Assembly (NCBI RefSeq): GCF_004208415.1
Contig: NZ_CP035758.1
Coordinates: 4,464,001-4,528,000, forward strand
Direction of reading: 5' to 3'
Length of the DNA: 64,000 bases
DNA from: Ktedonosporobacter rubrisoli
GTDB lineage: Bacteria; Chloroflexota; Ktedonobacteria; Ktedonobacterales; Ktedonobacteraceae
Part shown: piece after piece, positions 18,481-27,125 of the stretch
Layout of the letters: each line of letters starts with the position of its first letter
Position numbering within the stretch: the first letter of the stretch is position 1
Notes under the pieces: generated by a model
Seen by the model: only the letters and a program-made list of their open reading frames with translations
What the model was told of the DNA's origin: nothing
Database searches by the model: none
Translations under genes and position numbers: made by a program

Positions 18481-19368
18481 TTAGAACCAGCTGCACAGCA
18501 GGCCGGCAGCCAGAGACGCGCTGCGGGATATATGGGACCGTAAATAAGTAAGTGGGGATGGATCTATAGCCAGATTAAGGGTGAATGGTTGTTTTGCCTT
18601 CTTGAGCTCAATTACAGCAATCGCTCTGGCGCCTCCCCGCAGTAAATCATATCTAACGTAGCGCAGCTCTTCAGCAGTTGCCTCCTCCCACCACTGAAGG
18701 GGATTGATCCAACCAGGTCCGACAAAGGCCCGCTTCAAATATCCCACACTAAGCACCTGCGCAGGAATCCCATATTTACTCACAAGGAGCTCAAGATATT
18801 CCGCGCTAAACTGCACATACCAGCCACCATCGCTAAGTACCCCAAAGGGAACAGTTATTAAAGCTTCTCCTCCGATCTCCAGCAGATCATAGATTTTGGC
18901 AATAGCCTTAAGGGGAGCCTCCAGATCAGTTGTATTTTGACGCTCCCCAAAGCGCCCTGTCGGGGCAAAGCTCTGACCAACGTGCTCGACAGTGGAAATG
19001 CAAGCAATGGCCTGATACTTTTGCGCCGAGTCCAGATCCATAATATCTACATTCTCGATTCCATCCCCCACCTCAAATTTATCAACAATACGGCGAGAAC
19101 GAATGCCAAGGGTATCGCTCAAGGCATTCTCATAGTATCGCAGGACATTGCCCACTTCCAGAATGCTCGTACTCTCCGGTTGTCGGGCCAGGAAAGCGAA
19201 GGCTAACGGAATTTCAACCGCCCGTTCGGCTCGATTATTGTAGGGAATGCGATTATAAAAATATTGCTTACCACGGAAGGCAAACTTGGCCTTCCAGGAA
19301 GCGGGGCGCTGTGGAACTGCTAACGAATCAGTAACGGGACGTTGAGCATTCACGTTGTGTATCTCCAA
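18481..19368 (-). CDS. Class I SAM-dependent methyltransferase-like protein, function unknown
   Basis: 295 residues. STSILEVGNVLRYYENAL around 68-85 resembles the SAM-binding motif I. DIMDLDSAQKYQAIACIST near 108-126 fits motif II and the following strand, and EIGGEALITVPFGVLSDGG fits the post-motif III region. The usual glycine-rich GxGxG is replaced by EVGNVLR, so SAM binding is likely but not certain. The C-terminal third is not recognised. The gene stands alone. Confidence 0.6.
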   Translation of the reverse strand: MEIHNVNAQRPVTDSLAVPQRPASWKAKFAFRGKQYFYNRIPYNNRAERAVEIPLAFAFLARQPESTSILEVGNVLRYYENALSDTLGIRSRRIVDKFEVGDGIENVDIMDLDSAQKYQAIACISTVEHVGQSFAPTGRFGERQNTTDLEAPLKAIAKIYDLLEIGGEALITVPFGVLSDGGWYVQFSAEYLELLVSKYGIPAQVLSVGYLKRAFVGPGWINPLQWWEEATAEELRYVRYDLLRGGARAIAVIELKKAKQPFTLNLAIDPSPLTYLRSHISRSASLAAGLLCSWF

Positions 19369-19705
19369 ATTAAGAACTCTCCTTTACAATACTATGTACC
19401 GATAAACGTAAGAGCCACCAGAGGGCCATATTAGCTCTGCCATTTTAGCAGAGAAATGCTATCTTTTAGAACCAATCAGTCCATAGTTGTCTTCTCTATT
19501 TTACAAGGTTATAGTGTCCTCATGCCTCTACCTGATTTACAATATCGCCACAGTAAGATAGCTGAATAGCTGCTATAGTATTTCTCTATAAAGAGCAAGC
19601 ATAGCAAGAAAAAATGACAGAACTATGAAACGGGCCAGAGCGCTGACGAAACTGGGTCTTGTCCATCATCTATTCTCGATATTATACTAGAGGGATAGTG
19701 GCCTT
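19369..19705. other. Divergent intergenic region upstream of MocR gene
   Basis: 337 bp, AT-rich. A small CTCTGC/GCAGAG hairpin lies near 19435-19453. A TATACT at about 19683-19688 could be the -10 of the MocR gene. Nothing else is clear. Confidence 0.4.
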
Positions 19706-21238
19706 ATGCTAGCAGTCAATTTCACAAAAACCAGCAGGCCATCTGGAGACGACGCGATGCGACCACAACGTCCACGAATCGAGCTTGACTTGCCTATTAC
19801 TCTGGATCGGACAAAAAAAACATCTCTTGAGGAACAATTGCTGTGCCAGGTTCGCCAGGCCATTTTATTGGGCCAGCTCTCCGCAGGCATGCGCCTACCC
19901 TCAACACGCTCACTGGCCGCCTCTCTTGGAATATCGCGCACGACTACCTTCGCGGTCTATGATCGCCTCCTGGCCGAGGGTTATCTGAGCGGTAAACCAG
20001 GATCAGGAACCTTTGTCAGCAGCGATCTGCAACCCAGACAGCCAGCTATCCCAACTTCAGTTAGCAAAGGTGCTCCACGCTGGCTGAGGCATACGTCTCT
20101 GCATATCCGGGACGAAGGGCCGCTACAGGCAGAAACCATTTCCTTTCGCCCAGGGGCAACCTTCTTGCCCAGGACATCCCAGATACAATGGCAGACAACC
20201 TGGAAACGGATGGCCTCTGTATCTTTGCCAACAGACTATACAAACCCACAGGGAGAAATGGCCCTTCGTGTACCGCTGAGTACATATCTAGGCCGGGCGC
20301 GTGGCGTTATTTGTACGCCTGAAGATATCCTGATCACCACGGGGGCAACTGAGGCTATTGATCTTATAGCCCGAGCTACACTTACTCCTGGAGCATTGGT
20401 AGGCATTGAAGAACCTGGTTATGCCAAAGCTCGTCAGATTTTCCTATCACATGGGGCACGTTTGCTTCCGCTGATCGTCGATCAGGATGGTATACGCGTG
20501 GATCAATTGCCAACGGGTAACGCGGCTCCAGTACTCATCTATGTCACACCTTCTCATCAATATCCACTCGGATCGCGCCTCTCAACAAGTCGAAGACTCG
20601 CGCTCCTAGAATGGGCCAGAACCAATGATGTGTTGATCATCGAGGATGATTACGATAGCGAATTTCGTTTTGACACCCCACCCTTACCAGCGCTCGCCTC
20701 ACTTGATACAAGCAGGCCCGTAGTCTATCTAGGAACCTTTTCTAAGATCCTCACGCCTGCCATCCGCTGTGGCTATCTCGTCGCCGCTCAACCGTTACAG
20801 GACCGGCTTACACAGATAAAGATGCTTACCGAATTCCATACCTCGTGGCCTCTCCAGCAAGCTATCGCCAATTTTCTTACAGAAGGACATCTAGAACGTC
20901 ATATCCGACGTATGCGCCAGCACTACGCTCAATGCCGTGTAGCGCTGCATATGACGCTTGGACAGACCTCACATATCGCACCGCTGCAGGGAATAGAAGC
21001 TGGCCTTCATGCTTATCTAGCGCTGCCCTCTTACCTCGATGAGCAGCAGATTCTAAGCCTGGTCCGGAAAAAAGGCGTGGTTGTATATCCACTACGGGAT
21101 TTCTTTGCTGGTACGCCGAATAGGCAAGGCCTGGTTCTGGGCTATGGAGGGCTACAAAAAGGCGAAATTATTGCAGGAGCCACACGGCTCGCCGATGTAA
21201 TTGCCCTTGCAGCTAATGAGACCAGGGCAGACAAATAA
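19706..21238 (+). CDS. MocR/PdxR-type regulator (GntR HTH fused to aminotransferase fold)
   Basis: 510 residues. Residues about 35-110 form a GntR winged helix (LLCQVRQAILLGQLSAGMRL, PSTRSLAASLGISRTTTFAV, GYLSGKPGSGTFV). Residues about 140-500 form a fold-type I PLP domain with TTGATEAIDLIARA, VTPSHQYPLGSRLS, IIEDDYDSEFRF and YLGTFSKILTPAIRCGY, where the lysine is the expected PLP Schiff-base site. Such regulators often sense PLP and control vitamin B6 or amino-acid genes. The next gene, 39 bp on, is a small zinc-ribbon protein, so no metabolic target is evident. Confidence 0.92.
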   Translation: MLAVNFTKTSRPSGDDAMRPQRPRIELDLPITLDRTKKTSLEEQLLCQVRQAILLGQLSAGMRLPSTRSLAASLGISRTTTFAVYDRLLAEGYLSGKPGSGTFVSSDLQPRQPAIPTSVSKGAPRWLRHTSLHIRDEGPLQAETISFRPGATFLPRTSQIQWQTTWKRMASVSLPTDYTNPQGEMALRVPLSTYLGRARGVICTPEDILITTGATEAIDLIARATLTPGALVGIEEPGYAKARQIFLSHGARLLPLIVDQDGIRVDQLPTGNAAPVLIYVTPSHQYPLGSRLSTSRRLALLEWARTNDVLIIEDDYDSEFRFDTPPLPALASLDTSRPVVYLGTFSKILTPAIRCGYLVAAQPLQDRLTQIKMLTEFHTSWPLQQAIANFLTEGHLERHIRRMRQHYAQCRVALHMTLGQTSHIAPLQGIEAGLHAYLALPSYLDEQQILSLVRKKGVVVYPLRDFFAGTPNRQGLVLGYGGLQKGEIIAGATRLADVIALAANETRADK

Positions 21239-21277
21239 AGCAGCTTACTGTCAGGTAGAAGCTTAAAGAGAGGGAAA

Positions 21278-21547
21278 ATGATAGCACTGTTTACTCTTTT
21301 AATGGCATGCTCCATCATTGTTGGCACCCGTGGTCGCAATCGTGTTCTGGGTCAGCTGGCATATCCGTGCGCTGGTTGTAGACAACATACTTACCATACA
21401 GTTGTCCATACGCGACAATGGCTCACGCTCTACTTCATTCCCATCTTACCTCTGGGCGCTCTTGATGAAGCACGCTGCAATCTCTGCGGCTACCGAGAAT
21501 GGATAACAAGTCAACAAGTGAAGGCCTGGTTCCCTTCATCCAGATAA
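21278..21547 (+). CDS. Small zinc-ribbon membrane protein
   Basis: 89 residues: an N-terminal hydrophobic segment (LFTLLMACSIIVGT) followed by a zinc-ribbon pattern YPCAGCRQHTYH ... ARCNLCGYREW (two CxxC knuckles) split by a hydrophobic WLTLYFIPILPLG. This matches the short zinc_ribbon_15-type proteins. GAGAGGGAAA precedes the ATG. It may share a transcript with the MocR gene. Function unknown. Confidence 0.75.
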   Translation: MIALFTLLMACSIIVGTRGRNRVLGQLAYPCAGCRQHTYHTVVHTRQWLTLYFIPILPLGALDEARCNLCGYREWITSQQVKAWFPSSR

Positions 21548-21636
21548 TAGATGCGCGGATCTGCGGAGCATACGCATGTATCAAATCTTTCCTCTGCTCT
21601 GCAGATCCAGGCACCAGCATCGCCAGGGCGCTTACT

Positions 21637-22860
21637 TCACGCGCCTGGCTCCTTTTCCTTGCGCATGGTCCAGGCAAAAAGCGGCAGGACAGGGACGAGA
21701 GCAATCCCTGTCACAACTAGCGCCGCACGCAGGGAGGCCAGCAGCCCAACAAGCCCAACCATCGGTCCCCCGGCGATCTGTCCCAACGAATCCAGCAAGC
21801 CACCCAAGGAAAGAAGCGTTGCGCGCACATTTGCATCAATATTGCGGGTCAGCCAGGTTGTATAGATCGGGCGGCTTGCCTGACGCACAACTGAGGCTCC
21901 CCAATAAGCCAGCAACGCCAGAACGAAATTACCGGCCAGGGCAAACAGTACAATACACATGATGCGCACCGCATTGAATACAAGCAGCGTCAAGGCAATA
22001 GTCGCATGGCTTTGCATATCAAGCTTTCTCCGCACATACTCAGTGAGCACAATGCTGAGAAGCATGGAGCCAGCCTGGATAATACCAAACCATACTACCG
22101 GCTTCAGGTTACCAAGCACAGGCAGTTGAAAATTTGTCACTATGTGGTCAATCCAGAGACGATCAAATCCCTCACCGGACAGGCCAAAGAATATAGCGAC
22201 ACCGAGAATGATCAGCAACACTGTTCGCTGCCGCACAAGCTTTCCACCTTCAAGCAAGGTCTTACCGAGCGCCTGCCAGGATATTGGCTCTCTAGCAGAA
22301 CTGGCTCTAAAACCCTGTTCAGGCATTACAAGCAGCAGAAAAACAGCCAGACCGATGAAAAGCAATCCACCGACGATAATTGAGAGATTCAAGCGGATGC
22401 TGGCAATGCTTACACTGGCAATAATCCCTACCATAGCGCAGATCTGCCCGATCTGCTCGCCACGCAAGTAAGCATGGGCAACATTCTGCTCACCCACTTC
22501 ATCGGCTATCCAGGCCTCACGCGCCCCATCGACACAGGTAAAGCCGACACCCCATATTATCTGGGCTAGTAGAATTGTTTCAAAACTGGCGATAGCGCCC
22601 TCAAGCACAAAGCCAAGCCCGATTAAGCATATCCCGACGATGATCGCCAGGCGCCGGCTATAGACGTCAGCAAGTATGCCGCTCGGGATCTGACAGATGA
22701 GCGAAGTTACTTCCAAAACTGTGCCAACAAGTACCAGTTGCAAGGGATTCAGATGAGCAACCTCTACCTGATAAACAAGGTTGACGGTGGCAATCAAGGC
22801 GAAAAACAGCGCAAAAGCGCCTTCAAGGATCAAATAGACTATATAAGCGCGGCCCTTCAT
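21637..22860 (-). CDS. MFS transporter
   Basis: 407 residues, about 12 helices. The family loop motif is IPSGILADVYSRRLAII near residues 58-74; AREAWIADEVGEQNVAHAYLRG resembles the helix 4-5 region of a subgroup of MFS drug exporters. Substrate unknown. An AGGAGA lies about 14 nt before the ATG. Convergent with the zinc-ribbon gene. Confidence 0.85.
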   Translation of the reverse strand: MKGRAYIVYLILEGAFALFFALIATVNLVYQVEVAHLNPLQLVLVGTVLEVTSLICQIPSGILADVYSRRLAIIVGICLIGLGFVLEGAIASFETILLAQIIWGVGFTCVDGAREAWIADEVGEQNVAHAYLRGEQIGQICAMVGIIASVSIASIRLNLSIIVGGLLFIGLAVFLLLVMPEQGFRASSAREPISWQALGKTLLEGGKLVRQRTVLLIILGVAIFFGLSGEGFDRLWIDHIVTNFQLPVLGNLKPVVWFGIIQAGSMLLSIVLTEYVRRKLDMQSHATIALTLLVFNAVRIMCIVLFALAGNFVLALLAYWGASVVRQASRPIYTTWLTRNIDANVRATLLSLGGLLDSLGQIAGGPMVGLVGLLASLRAALVVTGIALVPVLPLFAWTMRKEKEPGA

Positions 22861-23678
22861 AAATTTTGCCCATTTCTCCTGACCAAATCATGGCAGTCAT
22901 TGATAATGGCTACTCAGGATTGTCTATTCAGGAAGCTGAATTTGTTGCCCATAAAAAATGTTAGCAAGCCCGGAAGGATGCTAACTGGCCTCCAGAGAAC
23001 ACGCGAAATCTTTTCCTTTCCAGAAGGAAGCTTTTTATCCACAACGCGCATATCTGGAAGCAGGGAGCCTCTAACGCCTTGACAACAAATGAAGCAAATT
23101 CGTACATTAGAAAATGAAGAAGGTATGGAGATAGGACACAAGGGGAACTGTTGTGTGGAAGGAAAATGTGAGGCTAGAATCTCAGAAAGTATTTCTCTCT
23201 ATTAAGCCAAGATTGTCACATAAACTACCGCTGAACAGCCCGTTGTGTCAACTAAAGCGCAAAATAACATGATAAGAAACTCCTCTCTTTTTCTTCTGCA
23301 GTAATCTCTATCAAGAGTATAATGGCAGCCCCTGGCAGGCGTCAAGCCGTTTGCCTCTCAACTAGAATTGGAAAGCCTTGCCTCTCAGCAGAGCTACCTG
23401 ATAAGCTTGCGTTTTCCTGTCTTGCATGCAAACTAAAATTTAAGCTGCGCAAAGGAGGCAAATCTACCTTGACTTTCAGCTTTCTCTTAGCCTATAATTA
23501 ATTATCTGATTAATTAATTATAGTACCGTTTTTTAAAAGGAATGTGGAAAACCTGGTATTGCTTCCCGGCTGAGCCTACCTGGGTGATAGGTATTTCAGC
23601 TAATTATGCAACGTAAAAGGTTGCAAAGTATAAGTTTCTAGCGCATATCGCAAGGCAGAATAGAACGGAGAACTTCAG
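22861..23678. other. Long intergenic region upstream of the FAD monooxygenase
   Basis: 818 bp without a gene on either strand that I can support. Its distal part carries a sigma-70 promoter overlapping a 13-bp inverted repeat (separate entry), leaving a leader of about 170 nt. The first 550 bp show nothing recognisable. Confidence 0.5.
23469..23523 (+). promoter_or_regulatory. Sigma-70-like promoter overlapping a 13-bp inverted-repeat operator
   Basis: -35 TTGACT (23469-23474), 18-nt spacer, -10 TATAAT (23493-23498). The -10 lies inside a perfect inverted repeat: CTATAATTAATTA (23492-23504), six-base spacer, TAATTAATTATAG (23511-23523). A dimeric repressor bound here would block the promoter. 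Size and spacing fit a TetR- or MarR-type operator; no such regulator is adjacent. Confidence 0.7.
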
Positions 23679-24956
23679 ATGTCGGAAATCACATCATCAA
23701 GTCCTGAGCAAGAGGCTCAGGGAGCAATTAGCACGCATAAGGTTGACTGTTGTATCGTTGGAGCCGGGCCTGCCGGAGCAATGTTGGCCTTACTCCTGGC
23801 CCGCAAAGGCATTTCGGTCATGCTTCTGGAGAAACAGATGGACCTGGACCGCAAATTTCGCGGCGATAGCGTCCATCCCTCCACGATGAATATCCTGGAT
23901 CAATTGGGGCTGGCAGAGAAAGTTCTACAGCTCAGGCACACTAAAGTTGACCATGTTACCTTCCCGCTCCCCGATGGAACCACTTCAACAGTAGACATCG
24001 GGCACGTTCTCAAAAAAGCGGGGAGCAGATATCCTTATATGATCATGCTACCACAGGTTCTGTTTCTAGAATTCCTGACGAATGAGGCCAGCCGCTATGC
24101 GAATTTCCATCTGGTGCTGGGAGCACGTGTTGAAGAGCTGGTAGAGGAAAATGGGCAGATCCAAGGCATACGTTACCGCCTGCATGAAAGCGGACATGAC
24201 AGCAAGCATGAAGTACGGGCGCTGCTTACTGTAGGAGCCGATGGACGCTTTTCACGTATGCGTCAGCTTGCGGGCTTCACACCGATCAAAACATCTCCCC
24301 CTATGGATGTCCTCTGGTACGATATTCCTCGCTATCCGGGTGACCCGGAGGATTTACAGGCCAATATCAAAAATGGCCATATAGCCATTCTACTGAATCA
24401 CTTTGATCATTGGCAGGGAGGTTATGTCATCCCTAAAGGCAGCTATCAGCAATTTCACGCTGCAGGCCTGGAGGCCTTACAGAGCAGTCTAGCCGACATG
24501 CTCCCTTTGCTTGCCGATAGAGTTCACTGCTTGCAAAGTTGGCAACAGATTTCGCTTCTCTCGGTAGAATCTAGCCGCCTACCTTGCTGGCATAGACCGG
24601 GCCTGCTGCTCATCGGCGACGCCGCACATGTCATGTCGCCAGTCGCAGGCGTCGGCATCAATTACGCTATTCAAGACACGGTAGTTGCGGCCAATATTCT
24701 CTCACAACCGCTCAAAGAGGGCCAAATGAGTGATGATCTCCTGGCCAGAGTGCAGAGGAGGCGCGAGCTACCTACACGCCTAATCCAGGGCTTGCAAGCG
24801 CAAATGCAAAAGCGTATAGTGCAGAACGCTTTACAATCAGGCGAAGTTTTTCATGCGCCGCTCATCTTGCGCGTGCTTGCCTCAATCTCGCTTACAAAGA
24901 CTTTACTGGTACGCTTCGTCATGCTTGGTCTGTGGCCAGTTCATCTGAAAGATTAA
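23679..24956 (+). CDS. FAD-dependent aromatic monooxygenase / oxidoreductase
   Basis: 425 residues of the PHBH-fold (FAD_binding_3) flavoprotein monooxygenase group, which hydroxylate aromatics or inactivate drugs using NAD(P)H and O2. Rossmann dinucleotide motif DCCIVGAGPAGAMLALLLAR at about 24-43; a DG-type motif (TVGADGRFSRMRQLAG) at about 186-201; the GD motif LLLIGDAAHVMSPVAGVG at about 308-325. Length is normal. GGAG lies 9 nt before the ATG. It stands alone behind a dedicated promoter and operator, which suggests substrate-induced expression. Confidence 0.88.
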   Translation: MSEITSSSPEQEAQGAISTHKVDCCIVGAGPAGAMLALLLARKGISVMLLEKQMDLDRKFRGDSVHPSTMNILDQLGLAEKVLQLRHTKVDHVTFPLPDGTTSTVDIGHVLKKAGSRYPYMIMLPQVLFLEFLTNEASRYANFHLVLGARVEELVEENGQIQGIRYRLHESGHDSKHEVRALLTVGADGRFSRMRQLAGFTPIKTSPPMDVLWYDIPRYPGDPEDLQANIKNGHIAILLNHFDHWQGGYVIPKGSYQQFHAAGLEALQSSLADMLPLLADRVHCLQSWQQISLLSVESSRLPCWHRPGLLLIGDAAHVMSPVAGVGINYAIQDTVVAANILSQPLKEGQMSDDLLARVQRRRELPTRLIQGLQAQMQKRIVQNALQSGEVFHAPLILRVLASISLTKTLLVRFVMLGLWPVHLKD

Positions 24957-24975
24957 TGCCTCCAAAGTCTTTCCT

Positions 24976-25014
24976 GGGCGCTCCCATTGCCTGCTGCGAT
25001 AAATAGGAGCGCCC
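24976..25014. repeat. 9-bp inverted repeat between convergent genes
   Basis: GGGCGCTCC (24976-24984) and GGAGCGCCC (25006-25014) with a 21-nt loop. There is no U-run on either side, so intrinsic termination is uncertain. Confidence 0.5.
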
Positions 25015-25163
25015 GGATCACTCCATGCTAATTCAGCACATTGATTTGAGAGATATCCCAAATAAACCAGGCACGCCAAATCACTCCAAGAGACAAAGAT
25101 AATCATCGGTCGCTTACCTCTTCGCAAGCGGTCCAATATCTATCTCCGCAAGACTATAGCGCC

Positions 25164-25943
25164 TCAACGTGGATATAGCAGATGCATCTCTAATTTGCTA
25201 TACTCCCCTCGATAGAATGCAACCTGATAATTGAATGGAACTCCATTTTTCAAGATCCCAATATCACGCAAGGCCAGCAATGGGCTCCCTATATCAATAC
25301 CCAGCAAGCGCGCTTGCGGCTGCGTAGCCTCCAAGATTTCGACTGTACGCAAACTCTCAGCCCGCACTAATTGATATTTCCTGGTCAGGAGAGCACATAA
25401 AGATTGCCTGCTAAAGTCCTCGTGAATAAGATTCGGGCAGAGATATTCAGGTATATAGCTTATTAATAGACTTGCCGGCACTTCTCCTAAAAAGCGCAAT
25501 CGTTCGACCTTGATAACTTGTTCGCCTTCTGTCATATTGAGCGCTTCAGCAACAGGAGCACTCGCGGCAACGATGGCCAACTCTAACACCTTTAACGGTG
25601 GCGCCTCTTCTTGCGCGCACAGATCTGCCGAAGACTTATACAAAGTGGGAGCAGCTTTCTTAAGAAGTGCCGGCCCGGCTACGCAACTTCTTTTGCCGTT
25701 CTGTTTCAACACCAGCTCGGCATCAACCAGATAATTCATGGCCTGGCGCACAACGGTACGGCTTATCTTGAGACCTTGGCATATCTCTTGTTCGCTAGGC
25801 AATATTTCTCCTGGCAACCATTGCTTTGACTTTATCTTTTGTTCAATATGGCGAGCTAGCTGATAATAATAGGGGATCGGACTATTATGCCGAATAATAT
25901 CTTTTTCATCCAATATAAGTGCTTTTTCCTTTGTTCTCTGCAT
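25164..25943 (-). CDS. GntR/HutC-family regulator with UTRA domain
   Basis: About 259 residues if started at ATG 25943, which has AGGAGA upstream (about 13 nt); a TTG at 25985 would add 14 residues. HTH: PIPYYYQLARHIEQKIKSK, LPSEQEICQGLKISRTVVRQ, LVLKQNGKRSCV. From about residue 95 the UTRA ligand domain follows (VIKVERLRFLGEVPASLLIS, LLGIDIGSPLLALRDIGI, NYQVAFYRGEYSKLEM). It probably binds a sugar- or amino-acid-like effector. It is divergent from a GrdB-like gene, the likeliest target. Confidence 0.9.
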   Translation of the reverse strand: MQRTKEKALILDEKDIIRHNSPIPYYYQLARHIEQKIKSKQWLPGEILPSEQEICQGLKISRTVVRQAMNYLVDAELVLKQNGKRSCVAGPALLKKAAPTLYKSSADLCAQEEAPPLKVLELAIVAASAPVAEALNMTEGEQVIKVERLRFLGEVPASLLISYIPEYLCPNLIHEDFSRQSLCALLTRKYQLVRAESLRTVEILEATQPQARLLGIDIGSPLLALRDIGILKNGVPFNYQVAFYRGEYSKLEMHLLYPR

Positions 25944-26356
25944 TTCTCTAGGTACATCTCCTGAAATAGAGCCTGATAGCCCCAATAAAGTTTATCTTTC
26001 ACGGACAGGGTTAAGATAGGCTATACTGCTGATATTGAGGTCAATCTCATCCCATAATAATGCAGCAGTTTAATCCTTAATCACATAATATATTACTCCT
26101 GGCATGTATAACAACAATAAAAATCCAGAACAAGGTATTCCAACGCCTATCTCTCTACTTCCCACCTGCGGAAAGAGGCGACACGCCGCGATCTAGCAAA
26201 CTACGCCGTAAGCGTATAAATCGCTCCTCCTAGAGAAGCGGAAAGCTCTACCCGCACGCTGAGCTCGGAACCTCTCTGTTCAGACGATATATAATAAAGC
26301 AACGTATCCTTTCAATATACATATTGACGTATTTTCTCAAGAAGGATGAAACAACA
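25944..26356. other. Divergent intergenic region (GntR / GrdB-like)
   Basis: About 410 bp holding both promoters. TATACT at about 26020 is a possible -10 without a good -35. I found no dyad of the GntR consensus. Confidence 0.35.
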
Positions 26357-27037
26357 ATGGCAATGTCAAAGCGCTGCATCCCCTATACACCACGCAACCG
26401 CGAAGCAAAAGAGAGCATCTTTGCTCTGGTAACCACGACAGGCGTGCATCTACGCAATCAGGAACCGTACATTGAGGACGATAACAGTTGGCGCCTGCTG
26501 CCAGGAGATATGCAGACTGATCAACTCATGATCACTCACGACCACTATGATCACAATGACGCAGACCAGGACATTAATTGCGTCTTTCCTATTGATCGCC
26601 TGCGAGAGCTCGCGGCTGAAGGGCTCATAGGAGGTATCAATAATAAGCATCTGGGCTTTGGTTTTACGCAGAATCTGCGCGATCTTTATGAGCGAGCCGC
26701 ACCAGCGATGGCTAAAGAAATTATGCGTTCCCAAGCCGATGGCGTCATTGTTACCGCAGGTTGCCCGCTCTGTCATCGGGTTGCTACTGCTATTCAGCGT
26801 GAAATAGAGATGACCGGTATCCCCACTGTTCAAATTACTGTTATTCCTGAGAGTACTGGCCAGGCGGGAGCACCACGGGCCATTCACCCCCAAGACTTCC
26901 AACCAGGACATAATCTAGGAGGCCCACACCAGAAGTCGCTCCAACGTCAGATACTACTGGATGCCATACGACGTTGGGAAGCTCGCGAGGAACCAGGCAC
27001 TATCTGGGAGCTAACATACAAACAAAGCGCTGAATAG
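26357..27037 (+). CDS. GrdB/PrdB-related protein (glycine/betaine/proline reductase B family), cysteine form
   Basis: About 226 residues from ATG 26357, which has AGAAGGA about 10 nt upstream; an ATG at 26324 lacks a site. The C-terminal block ADGVIVTAGCPLCHRVATAI, EMTGIPTVQITV and the end QPGHNLGGPHQKSLQRQILL fit the subunit B family of glycine/sarcosine/betaine/D-proline reductases. In the reductases this region holds a selenocysteine. Here the motif reads GCPLCH (Cys136, Cys139) and no in-frame TGA is present. The protein is shorter than GrdB (about 430 aa) and has no GrdA or GrdC neighbours, so a true anaerobic reductase is doubtful. An HDHYDHND cluster near 61-68 may bind metal. Confidence 0.6.
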   Translation: MAMSKRCIPYTPRNREAKESIFALVTTTGVHLRNQEPYIEDDNSWRLLPGDMQTDQLMITHDHYDHNDADQDINCVFPIDRLRELAAEGLIGGINNKHLGFGFTQNLRDLYERAAPAMAKEIMRSQADGVIVTAGCPLCHRVATAIQREIEMTGIPTVQITVIPESTGQAGAPRAIHPQDFQPGHNLGGPHQKSLQRQILLDAIRRWEAREEPGTIWELTYKQSAE

Positions 27038-27065
27038 GTTTGGCGGTCAGTAAGCGACAAGCCAA

Positions 27066-27112
27066 TAAAAAACTTCCAGGTAATCGCAGAAAGACAATTG
27101 CCTGGAAGTTAA
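27066..27112. terminator. Hairpin terminator between convergent genes
   Basis: AACTTCCAGG (27071-27080) pairs with CCTGGAAGTT (27101-27110), extending inward to 14 bp with one G-U. An A-run (27067-27072) gives a U-tract for minus-strand transcripts, so it should terminate the PLD gene transcript; it may also stop plus-strand readthrough. Confidence 0.8.
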
Positions 27113-27125
27113 ACTGTTCAAAGTA

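Noticed and set aside
26357..27037. Selenocysteine (UGA) codon in the GrdB-like gene
   Set aside because: The frame has Cys at both candidate positions and no internal TGA, so no Sec insertion is needed.
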